This document shows, one piece after another, positions 23,771 to 34,350 of a stretch of 64,000 nt of DNA. The notes under the pieces were generated by a model. It was given only the letters and a program-made list of their open reading frames with translations, was not told the DNA's origin and did not search any database. A program made the translations under genes and the position numbers. Every line of letters begins with the position of its first letter. The stretch's first letter is position 1. The stretch spans positions 56,407,865-56,471,864 of the forward strand of contig CM042090.1 in assembly GCA_023512835.1 (NCBI GenBank), in the 5' to 3' direction. Origin of the DNA: Taxillus chinensis (lineage: Eukaryota > Streptophyta > Magnoliopsida > Santalales > Loranthaceae).

Positions 23771-25170
23771 ACTGCACATCTCCTTGGATCTTTGCCCAAC
23801 AAAATAAAAAAAAGGTAGCCATCATGATTTTTTTCTGATTCAAATGGAGTGTTAGAAATTTGGCGTTTACAAATTTGTAATGAGTAAAAGTTGCAAATTA
23901 TTGAATTCTATTAGTATTATGCAACGTGTGTGCTTAGTTCATGCACCGCCAAACGATATTTTGTGTTTATAGTACTCACATCATGTTACTATTAAGAATA
24001 ATATATTAACCATTGTCTCAATATTAACCCAAGGACTAAGCCCTGACCTCAAGGATAACCCAAAAAGCATATATACAAATAGAGCACAACTTGGTTAATA
24101 TATATTATTTATGAAATAATATATTTTAGTGCCCTTTTTGTTTATTTAGCCACAACTTGTGCTTCTTCTAGGCTTCAAGGCATGAACGTGTAAATAGAGA
24201 AAACGTACTAGATAGCGCATTGAATAAACTTATATTGCTTGCACGTAGCCTAAACCATTTTTGCAAGATATGCGAGTATTAGATAGACCCTTTCGTGGGA
24301 AAGGAGTGAGCTTTTGTTATACCTCTACTCGTGCAGTTGTGTCTGCCTTTCGGTGAAATGAGGACCTGAAATTAAAAATTCCTTACATCTATCCTTGTCC
24401 CATATTATTCCTTTCATGTAAATTATGTTTCTTAGATTTATTTTGTTATAATAAGTATACATAGTGTCTTTATGTGTTAGAATGAAGTAATCTACTACTA
24501 ATGAAATACTAAAGAAATCAAAGTTTCAAGTTTGCAACTTGAAATTCTTCTTGATGTCTTTATATGTGTGAGTTAATCGTTTTTGTTACTATTTTTTCTC
24601 TTGTTTACAATTCTTTAATTTAGAATAGTACTGTAGTTTTATTCCACAGTTTACAATTAATAACATATTCAATTCAGAACATCATAAAATATACGGACCT
24701 GATAGGAAACAACTTTGGACTTTGGATATTGTATTTTTATAGTTATCTTGTTGACAAATATAGAGTTGTAATTTTTTTTGTTCCTACTTGACAAGTTATA
24801 TGATTTGCTCATGTTATTTATTTTTTGTTTTAATGTATTTTTGGTAACCGATAACTATTGGTTTTTTCTCGAAATGGTGGAGTGCTTGCAATTTATTTTG
24901 GCATGGAATGAAGATGGCATTAGGGGTTTTGTTTTAAGATATTTTCAATTTTATATTATAGTTTGTAAAATATTTTGAACACAGTTGGTAATTTTGGATT
25001 GTAACACTTTAGAATACTATGTCTCAATGTGAAAATATATTAATAATATTTTTGATGGTTTGTTTCTTTGAATATTGTTAGTTTTTGAACTGTAATGATA
25101 TTTATGAAATTGTAACCCATAATTGTAAGCATTTGAGAAGGCTTGTTATATTTGTGTCAAATATCGTAAG

Positions 25171-25458
25171 CCTTTTTGGTGTGTTAGGTCTGCTTGGCTT
25201 ATGGTATGTCGGTAACTTTTCGTAATACAAAAAATGTCATATTGTATGATTTTCGACAACATATAATTGTAACACAATAAAAAGTGTTATATAGAGAGTG
25301 TTATGGTAAGCTTAAACAAAACTTACGAAAATATTTCATAAGACAATTACATGTGTTACTATATGATCTACTGTAACATAAAATCATAAGACACCAAAAA
25401 GTATTACCAAAAGGTAGGGGACTTTTCATAAGCCAAGCAGACCTAACACCCCAAAAAG
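25171..25458. repeat. Subterminal inverted repeat at the right end of the CACTA element
   Basis: The arm at 25171-25203 (containing GTTAGGTCTGCTTGGCTTAT) is the near-perfect complement of the arm at 25427-25458, about 33 bp each with two to three mismatches and a loop of about 223 bp. The loop is rich in GTAACA and TGTTAC motifs. Confidence 0.8.
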
Positions 25459-25976
25459 TGTTACGGTATCCTACGGTAACACATTTTATGTCTTACTAAA
25501 GGCCTGATTTCTTGTAGTGACTTGTACCTTGTTGTCACTACACTACACCTGTTCACGTCCACATGTAGATGATAGGAGCATGGGATGGGTCGGGGAGACA
25601 TGATCCCTACTGAGTTGTGGTTGCTCACCCCTCCTTCTATGATGTGTTTTCTTTCAGGAACTTACAGGTGCTAGGTGGGACCTCAAGGTGGAAGACCTTA
25701 TATGTTTTATTGTTTTATGACATTTTATGGAAATGAATGTAACCCAGTTGGGAGAGTTTGTGAGGGATTTGAATGTAATAGGGGCAGGTGTAAACATTTA
25801 TTGTGGTTTGAAACTAATAAAGACATGTGATTTCTATTTTTGTGAATAATTGTTGTGAATGTCTACATTGTCCTGTGTAGACATTTGATCTTGTACATCC
25901 ACCCCTTGCCCACCGGGTGGGTAAAGGGGAGTCACGAACCGGTTTCCTCGGGTTGGAAATTCGGGGCGTGACAGTA

Positions 25977-25991
25977 TGGTATCAGAGCAAG
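25977..25991 (+). other. Primer binding site of GYP-A
   Basis: TGGTATCAGAGCAAG follows the 5' LTR end after three bases (25974-25976); it complements initiator Met-tRNA. Confidence 0.88.
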
Positions 25992-26495
25992 GGGTAGTTG
26001 GCCTAGGGTAGTGGGCGGGTCTGGTTATCTTGAGTCCTTTGGAGGAACTTGGAGGGACGTGACTGATCAACACGGTCCTCTTGGAGCCTCTAAAGTGAAC
26101 TTGGGGTAGTCCAGACCTGAGGTAGGATTTGCATGCATTAGCATTAGGGCACTAGTTGCATTTGTGTTGTATGTGAAGGTGTGGATAACTGTTATTGTGA
26201 TTGTGATAAAAGGAAACTGTAAATAATGTGATAAGGTGTGAACTGTGCAACTCTGATTCTTCTTGAAGTGCCTTGAGCATGACAGCAAGGAAAGGTCCTT
26301 GTTTATTTGAGCTGTGTGCACTGAGAATTGAACTGTGTGCAATGTTGATTGATGCAATGGGTGAAATGTGTGTGATGCCATGTACTACTTTGTACTACTT
26401 TGTACTACTTGACTTGATAGTGGGGTAGAGGTAGTGAAACTCGATAGTTGGCGAACGCGTTCTGACATTTGTGCTTCTTACTTCTTGTAGTAAGA
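25992..26495 (+). other. GYP-A leader between primer site and gag
   Basis: About 500 bp without coding signal, alignable by eye with the GYP-B leader (5978-6160 and 8106-8480). The run TTTGTACTACTT is repeated about three times near 26381-26410. Confidence 0.65.
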
Positions 26496-26895
26496 ATGCC
26501 AATGAGGAGAGTGACACGTGCGTCCGGGGCAGTGGCTGATGAGTCATCTGCCCATGAGGGTCCGGGTGCGAGGCAGTCCGCTGGAGGACATGCGTTGTTG
26601 CTGGCGCAGCTGTGAGAGGGCATCCGACTGGAAGTCCAGGAGTTGAGGGAAGGTATCCGGCAAGAAGTCCGGGAGGAGGTGCGCCGTGAGATGGCAGCAC
26701 AGCAGGTGGTGCCACCACCACCACCAGCACCAGCAGGGGAGTTACCAAGGGAGCGTGAGGGTTCGCTGAGTGGCATACTGACTCGTGCAGAGGATGACGT
26801 GGTGACACGGTTCCGAAAGGAACAACCTCCCCGATTCAAAGGGGAGGAGGACCCAGTGTTAGCTGAGCACTGGCTGAGGCAGATCGAGCATGTGT
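26496..26895 (+). pseudogene. GYP-A gag, N-terminal part
   Basis: ATG at 26496 starts MPMRRVTRASGAVADESSAH. One in-frame TGA at 26610-26612 follows LLLAQL, and the same frame continues with a charged helix (GIRQEVREEVRREM), a Pro run and the capsid start PPRFKGEEDPVLAEHWLRQI. The frame is cut at 26895 by GYP-G; it resumes at 33632 so that ...IEHV joins FSFLLPREEDKVR. The TGA may come from CGA by deamination. Confidence 0.85.
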
Positions 26896-28256
26896 TGTCA
26901 CACCCCAATTTCATTTCACTTGGAAATGGGCAGTGACTGCCTATGCCCGCACCTAAAGGGTCAAGGGGTTGGTGCAAGCACCTAAAAGGACTTATGACAC
27001 GGGTGCTGTCCCAAACCTGTACAACCAGGCTAACATGCCACGGGGCATGCTCCTGCTCCCAAACCATGCACACAAACAATAATTAAATAACAACCACAAC
27101 CCAGTTCATTACTTTTAAAAGGGCTCAAAGTTTAATACAACTCAATGGGGGAAAGTTCCCATTTAAACCAGAATATACTGTTTACAAATAATCCCAAACA
27201 TAAAATAGAAATCCATAACAAAACAATGAAAACCAACATAGTCTTCAGCCTCATTGGCCTATCACCACAACCCTTTCACCTACTGCCTGCTAAACCCTGC
27301 AAAAGAACAGTTTATGGGAGGGGTGAGCAAACCATAGCTCAGTAGGGATCCAGTCTCCCTAGACCCGTCCCACTCTACAGTATGCATGACAAGTGTATGC
27401 TTGTGCTCGTGTCGTGCCTAAAGCTAAAGCAGCAAACATCACCCAGGTAACACACCTTTTACCGAGCCCACACTGGAGGGCAGAGGACACCCCGCCACCA
27501 CGGCGACATGACATACCACATCCAGGCGAATGTTGCATGGACACCAATGCAACATTTTCCACCCGAGTCAGGTATGGTCAACCACCTGCTCGGGCGCCAT
27601 ACCTACCCTCAGGAATAGGTGTAGACTTAGCCCACCGACGTGAGTGCTACACCGAGACTCAGGACCGCAGTCCTGGCCAAATCTCAAGGGGTCCAGTTAT
27701 CATGCCTGGCCCATAACTCAGCTCAATCCCATCACATTTGGGTGATCAATCTCAAACAACAATATAATTAGTTACAAAAGTACGGCTTAGTAACACATCT
27801 CAACTTAATACAAAACAGCAGTGCTGCTCAATAGAGTATATCACAAACAAGGTTGACACGGCCGACATAGTCGGTTACAAACAACATATACCAGCCTCAC
27901 AGGCTTAAAACCAAACACGCAACATACAACAGCCACACAGGAATATTATCAAACACGTAGTGAGCGTAGCCACACAAACGTTTTATCAAACACCTAGTGG
28001 GCATGGACAACCCAACGATTTCCAGCCCACTCCCAAACATCAAATCAACCAATATGCCATTGAAGGCCAACATCCATATAGGAGATCACACCTATATGGA
28101 TTTACATATATATATAAGCATGTATAGGACAGATACCCTAGGACAGAGAAAGACTGGGAAGAACGGAGTCCCTACCTTGCAAACGTCCTCTGCTCTAGCC
28201 TCTACGATACACCAACCACCCACGCGAACCTCTACGGCCAAGATCCGAAGGTTCCC

Positions 28257-28291
<35 letters not shown>

Positions 28292-28843
28292 GGCGGCTGC
28301 AATAGCAATAGAAAACCCTAAACCCTAAACCTAAGCCTCAACACCATTATATAGACACCACACATCAAAACGACATAGTTTTGATTTAGCAAAACCCAGG
28401 ATCAAAATGACGTAGTTTTGATCGCACAAGCTACCACCTTCCCGCTTCCATACAGGGCAAAATACTCATAATTTCAACATGGTCATTTGGGGAAAAATCA
28501 TTAGAATGACAAAACCAAGGTAACCATGCAAAAATATGTCTGCACGCCAATTTGAATGCCAATTCCCCAATTGGCGTGCAGCTCCAAATGCACTCAAACT
28601 TTACCCCAAGCCTTCTTGCATCATGTAAAAGACATCCATGCAATAAAAACCTTGCACGCCAAATGGGTCCAATTCGCGTGCACGTCCTTTTAGCCTGAAA
28701 TTTCTATGGTAGATAGAAGACATCATTCTAAGAATCTTTTGGTCTGCACGCCAATTCATCTGAGCCCATCTACTAGGTCAAAATCTAGAAAGTTCTCATT
28801 CAGAAGGCGAGACTGCGACTAACTCAAAACACGGGTCCTTACA
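26896..28843 (-). repeat. 3' LTR of GYP-G
   Basis: 1948 bp, minus orientation, starting TGTAAGGACCCGTGTTTTG at 28843 and ending TTGGGGTGTGACA at 26896. It has GGCGTG where families A and B have CACGTG, two degenerate ACGT palindromes near 28366-28424, a TATA box (plus-strand 28347-28354) and a (CT)n tract on the plus strand (28260-28289). The 36-bp minisatellite of families A and B is absent. Confidence 0.9.
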
Positions 28844-28878
28844 TCCTCTCCTCCTTAAGACTTTTCGTCCTCGAAAAG
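28844..28878 (-). other. Polypurine tract and palindrome of GYP-G
   Basis: On the minus strand, CTTTTCGAGGACGAAAAG (28878-28861) is followed by TCTTAAGGAGGAGAGGA and then the LTR. Confidence 0.75.
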
Positions 28879-29039
28879 AAAATGTGGTATGAAAGGAAAC
28901 AGCAATCAAAACCAATGAAGAGACCTCTAACACAAATTAATACACAAATGAATACACATTGCATGAAAATACACACAAAAGAAATACTCTCAGGTCACCT
29001 AACCAGTTTGGCAAATACCTGATTATGTTGATGTTTGCC

Positions 29040-32000
29040 TTTCTCCCCCCCCCCCCCATCAGGGTTGTTCGTCCTCGAACAAATTAGGGTAGTGAGCATG
29101 CATCTCAGCCTCACGTTCCCAAGTCTCTTCCTCCATCTCTCGCTGTTTCCACAACACCCGAACCAATGGAATAATCTTACCTCGCAGCTGCTTCTCGCGC
29201 CTATCCAAAATACGGATGGGTGCCTCAACAACTGACACATCTGCCTCAAGATCCAGAGTACTCCAATCCAACACATGTGTGGGATCAGGATGATATTTCT
29301 GTAACTGGGATATATGGAAAACATCATGAACTCTGCTCAAACTAGGTGGTAATGCCAACCTATAAGCAACAGGCCCAACTCTGCTCAAAATCTCAAACAG
29401 TCCAATGTATCACGGACATAACTTGGACCCTCTTCCAAATCTCTTATGCCCTCTCTGTGGAGAAACACGAAGGAATACGTGGTCTCCTACCAAAAACTCC
29501 AACAGTCGGCGTCAGCGATCCGCATAAGACTTTTGTCGGCTCTGAGCTGTAAGAAGGCGTTGCCTAATCAGCTGTACCTTTGCCGTAGCCTCCTGGACCA
29601 ATTGAGGTCCTAACATAGCTGTCTCTCCAACTTCTGCCCAACATAATGGAGACCGACATGGGCGACCATACAATGCCTCAAACGGGGCCATCCCAAAAGA
29701 AGACTGGTAGCTATTATTATAGGCAAACTCCACTAGAGGAAGGTGAGAAGCCCATGATCCTCCAAAATCTAGTACACAAGCTCTCAACAAGTCTTCTAAT
29801 GTTTGAATGGTCCTCTCTGACTGACCATCAGTTTCAGGATGGAAAGTAGTACTCAAATTAAGTCGTTTTCCCAAGGCTTCTTGCAAACCTCCCCAAAACC
29901 GAGATGTAAACCGTGCATCCCTGTCTGAAACAATAGACAAGGGCACTCTGTGCAATCTGACAATCGCATCAACATATAACTAGCTTAATGTGCTGATAGG
30001 GTCTCGCTCCCGAATTGCCAAGAAATGGGCCGATTTAGTTAATCGGTCTACAATGACCCAAATTATATCCTTCCGCTCAGAAGTGGTAGGAAGTCCTATC
30101 ACAAAGTCCATGGTAATATGCTCCCACTTCCACTCAGCTACAGGCAAAGGCTGCAATTGACCAGCAGGTCGTTGATGCTCCGCCTTCACTTGTTGACAAG
30201 TAAGGCACCTAGAAACAAACTCTGCTACACTCCGCTTCAGTCCCGGCCACCAGAACTGTGCTCGAATGGCATGAAACATCTTAGTTCCTCCTGGGTGCAC
30301 AACCAAACGGGAATGATGAAACTCCCTCAACACATCCTCACACATGGGAGGCGGTACGATCAGACGCCCCCGAAATTTCAACTCATGTTCAACTCCTTCT
30401 GTCCAGTCTTCTGACAACTCTCCGGCCTCTATCTGGGCCCGGATCACTTCACAGTCCACGTCCCCCAACTATCCATCACGAACGCGTTGATATAACTCTG
30501 GTATCACAGTGATAGGACACAGGATTGCTTCCCCACCGCTAAAATCAGGTCAGACCAAGACATGCTTAACTGTTCCATCATTTTGCATTCTCTCATGGAA
30601 ACCTCGGCTTTTCCCTTTCTACTTAGCGCGTCGGCAACTAAATTCCCTTTCCCAGGCGTGTAGGAGAGCGTGAAGTCAAACATTTTCAGGTACTCTACCC
30701 ATCTCCGCAGTCTCAAATTTAGGTCTCTCTGGGTGAAGATATACTGTAGGCTTTTGTGGTCAGTGTATACCACGAATTTCTCCCCCAACAGGTAATGTCG
30801 CCAAGACTTTAGGGCAAAAATAACTGCTGCTAACTCCAAGTCGTGCATTGGATAATTTTGCTCATGGGACTTCAGCTGTCACGAGCCATATGATATGACT
30901 TTGTGCTCCTGCATCAGGACACGCCCCAGTCCAATGCGAGACGCATCGCAATACACTTCAAATGGCACTCCCTCCTGTGGTAGACTCAACACCGGTGCAG
31001 TTGTCAGACGAGTCTTCAATTCTTCAAAAGCTTGTTGACACTTGTCTGTCCAGTCGAATTTGGCTCCCTTCCGCGTAAGAGCTATCATGAGCACCGCCAA
31101 CTGAGAAAACCCTTCCACGAAATGACGGTAATCCTGCGAGACCCAAGAAACTGCGGATCTCAAAAACATTTGTGGGCCTTTTCCAAGATGATACGGACTC
31201 AATCTTGGTTGGGTTCACTCCAACCCCTTCGGCAGATATTACATGCCCAAGAAAACGCACCTCTTGCATCCAGAAGTCGCATTTTCTAAATTTAGCATAC
31301 AATTGATGATCTCGTAGTGTCTGCAACACCACGGTCAGGTGCTCCTCATGCTCAGCTCGGGTTTTAGAGTACACGAGGATATCGTCAATAAATACCACCA
31401 CGAAGGAATCTAGGTATGGGGCAAATACCTGATTCATCAGATGCATGAACACTGCCGGTGCGTTCGTGAGCCCAAAAGGCATCACTAACCACTCATAGTG
31501 GCCATATCTACACCTGAATGCTGTCTTAGGAATGTCCTCGCTTCGGACCCTCAATTGATGATATCCTGAACGCAGATCAATCTTTGAGAACCATCATGCT
31601 CCACTCAGCTGGTCAAGTAAATCATCGATCCGCGGTAAAGGGTATTTGTTCTTTACCGTCACTTGATTTAACTTCCGGTAATCAATACAAAGCCGTAACG
31701 AACCATCTGCCTTCTTAGCAAACAAAACTGGTGCACCCCAAGGTGAGGTACTAGGGCGGATAAAACCTTTATCTCCTAGTTCCTTTATTTGCTTTTGAAG
31801 CTCCCGCAACTCGGCAGGTCCCATCCGGTATGCCACTTGTGAGATAGGTCCCACCCCTGGTAGAAGTTCAATCGTGAACTCGATACTTCTGTTCGGAGGC
31901 AACTCCAACAACTCCCCAGGAAAGACATCCTAAAAATTCTCAGCAACATCCGGCCACACCCGTTTCTCCACGTTACCTCCCTCCTCAAAGGTTAGAGTGG

Positions 32001-32520
32001 CAAGTCTATGGGTAATATTGCCCCATAGCTCCCTCATCGGTCCAGCTCTCCCAACATTCCTATCCCATTCACCCACTAAGGTACAGGAAGATCCTGTGGG
32101 TGAAGTAAACGTCACTCGTCGTCTATAACAATCAATCTTAGCCTGAGAGGCCATCAACCAGTCCATCCCCAAAATCAAACTAAAGGTCCTCATTGGCATC
32201 ACGTATAGATCGAAAGAGAGTTCAACATCTCCTATCGTAAGCGCACACTCACGACACACTCGGTGGATCGACTCCATACCTCCCATTGGTGACTCGACCC
32301 TAAGAGGTCTATCAGCCTCCACACAATCAAGTCCAAGGCTCTCAACCAAGGGCTTAGCAATCAGGGAGCACGAAGCTCCGCAATCAAATAATGCCGCAAC
32401 AACAGTGCAAGATATTAAAATAGTACCTCGAACTACCGAAGGTCCGGCTCCACCTTCCTCGGAGGGTGATGGTAAATCCTCCATCTCTGCTGGTGCTGAG
32501 GTAAGCGCAAACACTCTGCC
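29040..32520 (-). pseudogene. GYP-G pol: protease, RT, RNase H, integrase, chromodomain-like end
   Basis: Protease (32514-31930): FDCGASCSLIAKPLVESLGL carries a DCG instead of DSG/DTG. RT (31911-31024): [32 protein letters not shown], a stop after [28 protein letters not shown] and [10 protein letters not shown] with the FIDD box intact; a frameshift follows SFLGLAG near 31150. RNase H (about 30985-30600): [32 protein letters not shown]. Integrase (30468-29512): zinc-binding CLTCQQVKAEHQ, core [23 protein letters not shown] and [15 protein letters not shown]. The end (29388-29059) has [18 protein letters not shown] then [10 protein letters not shown], a chromodomain-like tail of Tekay elements. 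A run of 13 C on the plus strand (29045-29057) lies just past the stop. Confidence 0.9.
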
Positions 32521-33504
32521 TTAGCTTGCCCCACCACTGGCCTCGCTTGCCTTTCCTTTAGTTCCTGCTGGGAGTCCACTGGGACGCCCCTCCAAACCCC
32601 CCTTGTGGTTGCCTCTCCCCCTGTGGTCTAGTGTGACTGGAACCAGCCTGACTGGCTTGCCACGAATGTGCTGGCTTCGGAACTGGGGCTTGAAATTGGG
32701 TCTCACCCCTGCTTCCTTGTGCAAAACTTCCAGCTCCCCGGCTATTTCCCCTGCTGAAACACACCTTACTGATGTGTCCTATCTTCCCACAGCTATGACA
32801 CTTCAAGTGCTATTTGGGGCACTCATGTTTGACGTGCCCTGCCTGTCGACAACAGGTACACCCGCTTGGGAAGTTCCCAGCAGAACCTCCCTGTCCTCCA
32901 AAGTAACGGGATCTGGGTGGAGCCATTGAAGCTTGGCTCCTATCCTTGGGAAGAGTCCCACTCCCAGGCTCAACCTTCTGTCTCTTGGTTTCCCCCTGCT
33001 TGTCACGCATACTCTGTCCCAATGCTCTCGATGAGCCTGCCTCCCCTCTTCTAATCCTCTCTCCACAATCTTCGCTGTATCCACGACTTCAGCATAAGTC
33101 TTCAATCGCAGCATCTCTACCCTCTGCTTTAGGGTAGGTCTGAGTCCCATGGTAAACTTATGAGCCTTCAGGTCCTCCCTTGAGATTGCTTCTGGAGCAA
33201 ACCGACTACCCCCTCTAAAATCCCGTTCATACTCTGCCACCATACGCGATCCCTGCTTAAGACTGCTGAACTCTTTCCGTTTCTGCCACCGCAGCGACTC
33301 GGGGAAGAACTCCTCATGGAATGACTGGAGAAACTCATTCCAGGACATGGCCTCCATGTCCCAGCTTCCTGAAATGCTAAGCCACCATTCCAAGGCTTCC
33401 TCCTCCAGCTGTTGGACTGCTAGCCTCACCTTGTCTTCCTCCCGGGGTCGGAGAAAGGAGAATACATGTTCGATCTGCCGCAGCCAATGCTCTGCTCCTA
33501 GAGC
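32521..33504 (-). pseudogene. GYP-G gag interior and nucleocapsid
   Basis: Gag starts abruptly next to the LTR stub (AEHWLRQIEHVFSFLRPREE), runs through LQSFHEEFFPESLRWQKRKE and EYERDF, then two CCHC knuckles, CTCCRQAGHVKHEC and CHSCGKIGHISKVC (about 32860-32745), separated by an in-frame TAG and also by a frame change. A Gln/Gly/Arg-rich tail follows. The N-terminal third is deleted. Confidence 0.85.
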
Positions 33505-33626
33505 ATCATTCTAAGAATCTTTTGGTCTGCACGCCAATTCATCTGAGCCCATCTACTAGGTTAAAATCTAGAAAATTCCCTTTCAGAAGGCAAGACTGCG
33601 ACTAACTCAAAACACGGGTCCTTACA
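33505..33626 (-). repeat. 5' LTR stub of GYP-G
   Basis: The first 122 bp of the LTR match 28722-28843. It ends at the junction with gag near 33504, marking the internal deletion. Confidence 0.85.
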
Positions 33627-33631
33627 TGTGT

Positions 33632-34350
33632 TTTCCTTTCTCCTACCCCGGGAGGAGGATAAGGTGAGACTGGCCATTCGGCAGCTGGAGGGGAATGCTC
33701 TGGAGTGTTGGTCGAGTGTCGCGGGGAGTCGTGTGGTGCAGTTCATGCTTTGGGAGGAGTTTCTACAGCTCTTCCATGATAAGTTCTTCCCAGAATCTTT
33801 GAGGTGGCAGAAGAGGGAAGAGTTTGGTAGCCTGAAACAAGGATCAAGGACGGTACTTGAGTATGAGCGAGAGTTCCAGAGCTTGAGTAGGTTTTCTCCC
33901 GAGACTGTGGTAAAGGAGGACCTGAAGACCCACAAGTTCACTTTGGGCCTTAGGCCAGCCCTTAGGCAGAGGGTGGCGATCTTGCACTTGAGGACTTATG
34001 CTGAGGTTGTGGAGACGGCTCGTATCGCTGAGAGAGAGCTAGATGATGGGAGATAAGCCCATCAGGGTCGCCAGTTGTAGGGCAGATCTGAACGTGATTC
34101 GGTACCCAAGAGGCCCAAGACTGAAGAGAAGGACAACAATTCCTTCCGCAGCAGGAGACAGACATCGGTACACCCAGGGAGGTCTAGCTCTAGCGGTAGC
34201 AGACTAAGAGGTCCAGCAAGAGGTCTCCACAGCGGTTGTCATTGCTGTGGGGAGCAAGGCCACTTCAGGAGGGAGTGTCCAAAGAAAGACTGGAGATGCA
34301 ACAACCGTGGGCGAGAGGGCCACTTGAGCCGGGTGTGCAGGAGTGGCAAC
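33632..34350 (+). pseudogene. GYP-A gag, C-terminal part with two zinc knuckles
   Basis: Capsid continues FSFLLPREEDKVRLAIRQLE, FHDKFFPESLRWQKREEF and LEYEREFQSLSRFSPE to a stop near 34056. The nucleocapsid has CHCCGEQGHFRREC (from 34237) and CNNRGREGHLSRVC (from 34297). The second knuckle has lost a zinc-binding Cys (Cys to Arg). The nucleocapsid is followed by an Arg/Gln-rich linker. Confidence 0.85.

Larger units (their letters stand above)
20823..25519. mobile_element. CACTA transposon carrying host gene fragments
   Basis: The ends are CACTACAAGAAATCAAGCC and, inverted, GGCCTGATTTCTTGTAGTG, with the 3-bp duplication ACT (20820-20822, 25520-25522). The unoccupied site is visible in the GYP-A 3' LTR (AAACTGCTTGTACC near 39590). 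Length is 4697 bp. Both ends hold short GTAACA/TGTTAC subterminal motifs, as expected for CACTA elements. I see no TNP2-like transposase; inside are exon-like pieces of a caleosin and a beta-adaptin gene, so it looks like a non-autonomous gene-capturing element. The GC-rich part (21100-21660) and AT-rich part (23820-25130) are unassigned. Confidence 0.93.
19424..25973 (+). repeat. 5' LTR of GYP-A, interrupted by a CACTA transposon
   Basis: LTR parts 19424-20822 and 25523-25973 (about 1.85 kb) start TGTAATGACCCGC and end GGGGCGTGACA. Contents: five CACGTG boxes (19587-19735), ACGT palindromes at 19842 and 19879 (the second lacks its last bases), TATA box 19913-19920, (GA)n 19978-20001, and five 36-bp minisatellite units (20535-20722). 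Confidence 0.9.
26896..33626 (-). mobile_element. GYP-G: reversed Tekay-like gypsy element in GYP-A gag
   Basis: Target duplication TGTGT lies at 26891-26895 and 33627-33631. On the minus strand the order is a 5' LTR stub (33626-33505), then directly gag interior, pol, polypurine tract (28857-28844) and a complete 3' LTR (28843-26896). About 1.8 kb of 5' LTR, the primer binding site and gag start were deleted. The proteins are close to those of GYP-A but in reverse orientation, giving two inverted copies of the same genes side by side. Confidence 0.9.

Noticed and set aside
25977..25991. TGGTATCAGAGC words that could suggest tRNA genes
   Set aside because: They complement only the 3' end of initiator Met-tRNA and sit directly after LTRs, so they are primer binding sites; no cloverleaf is present.
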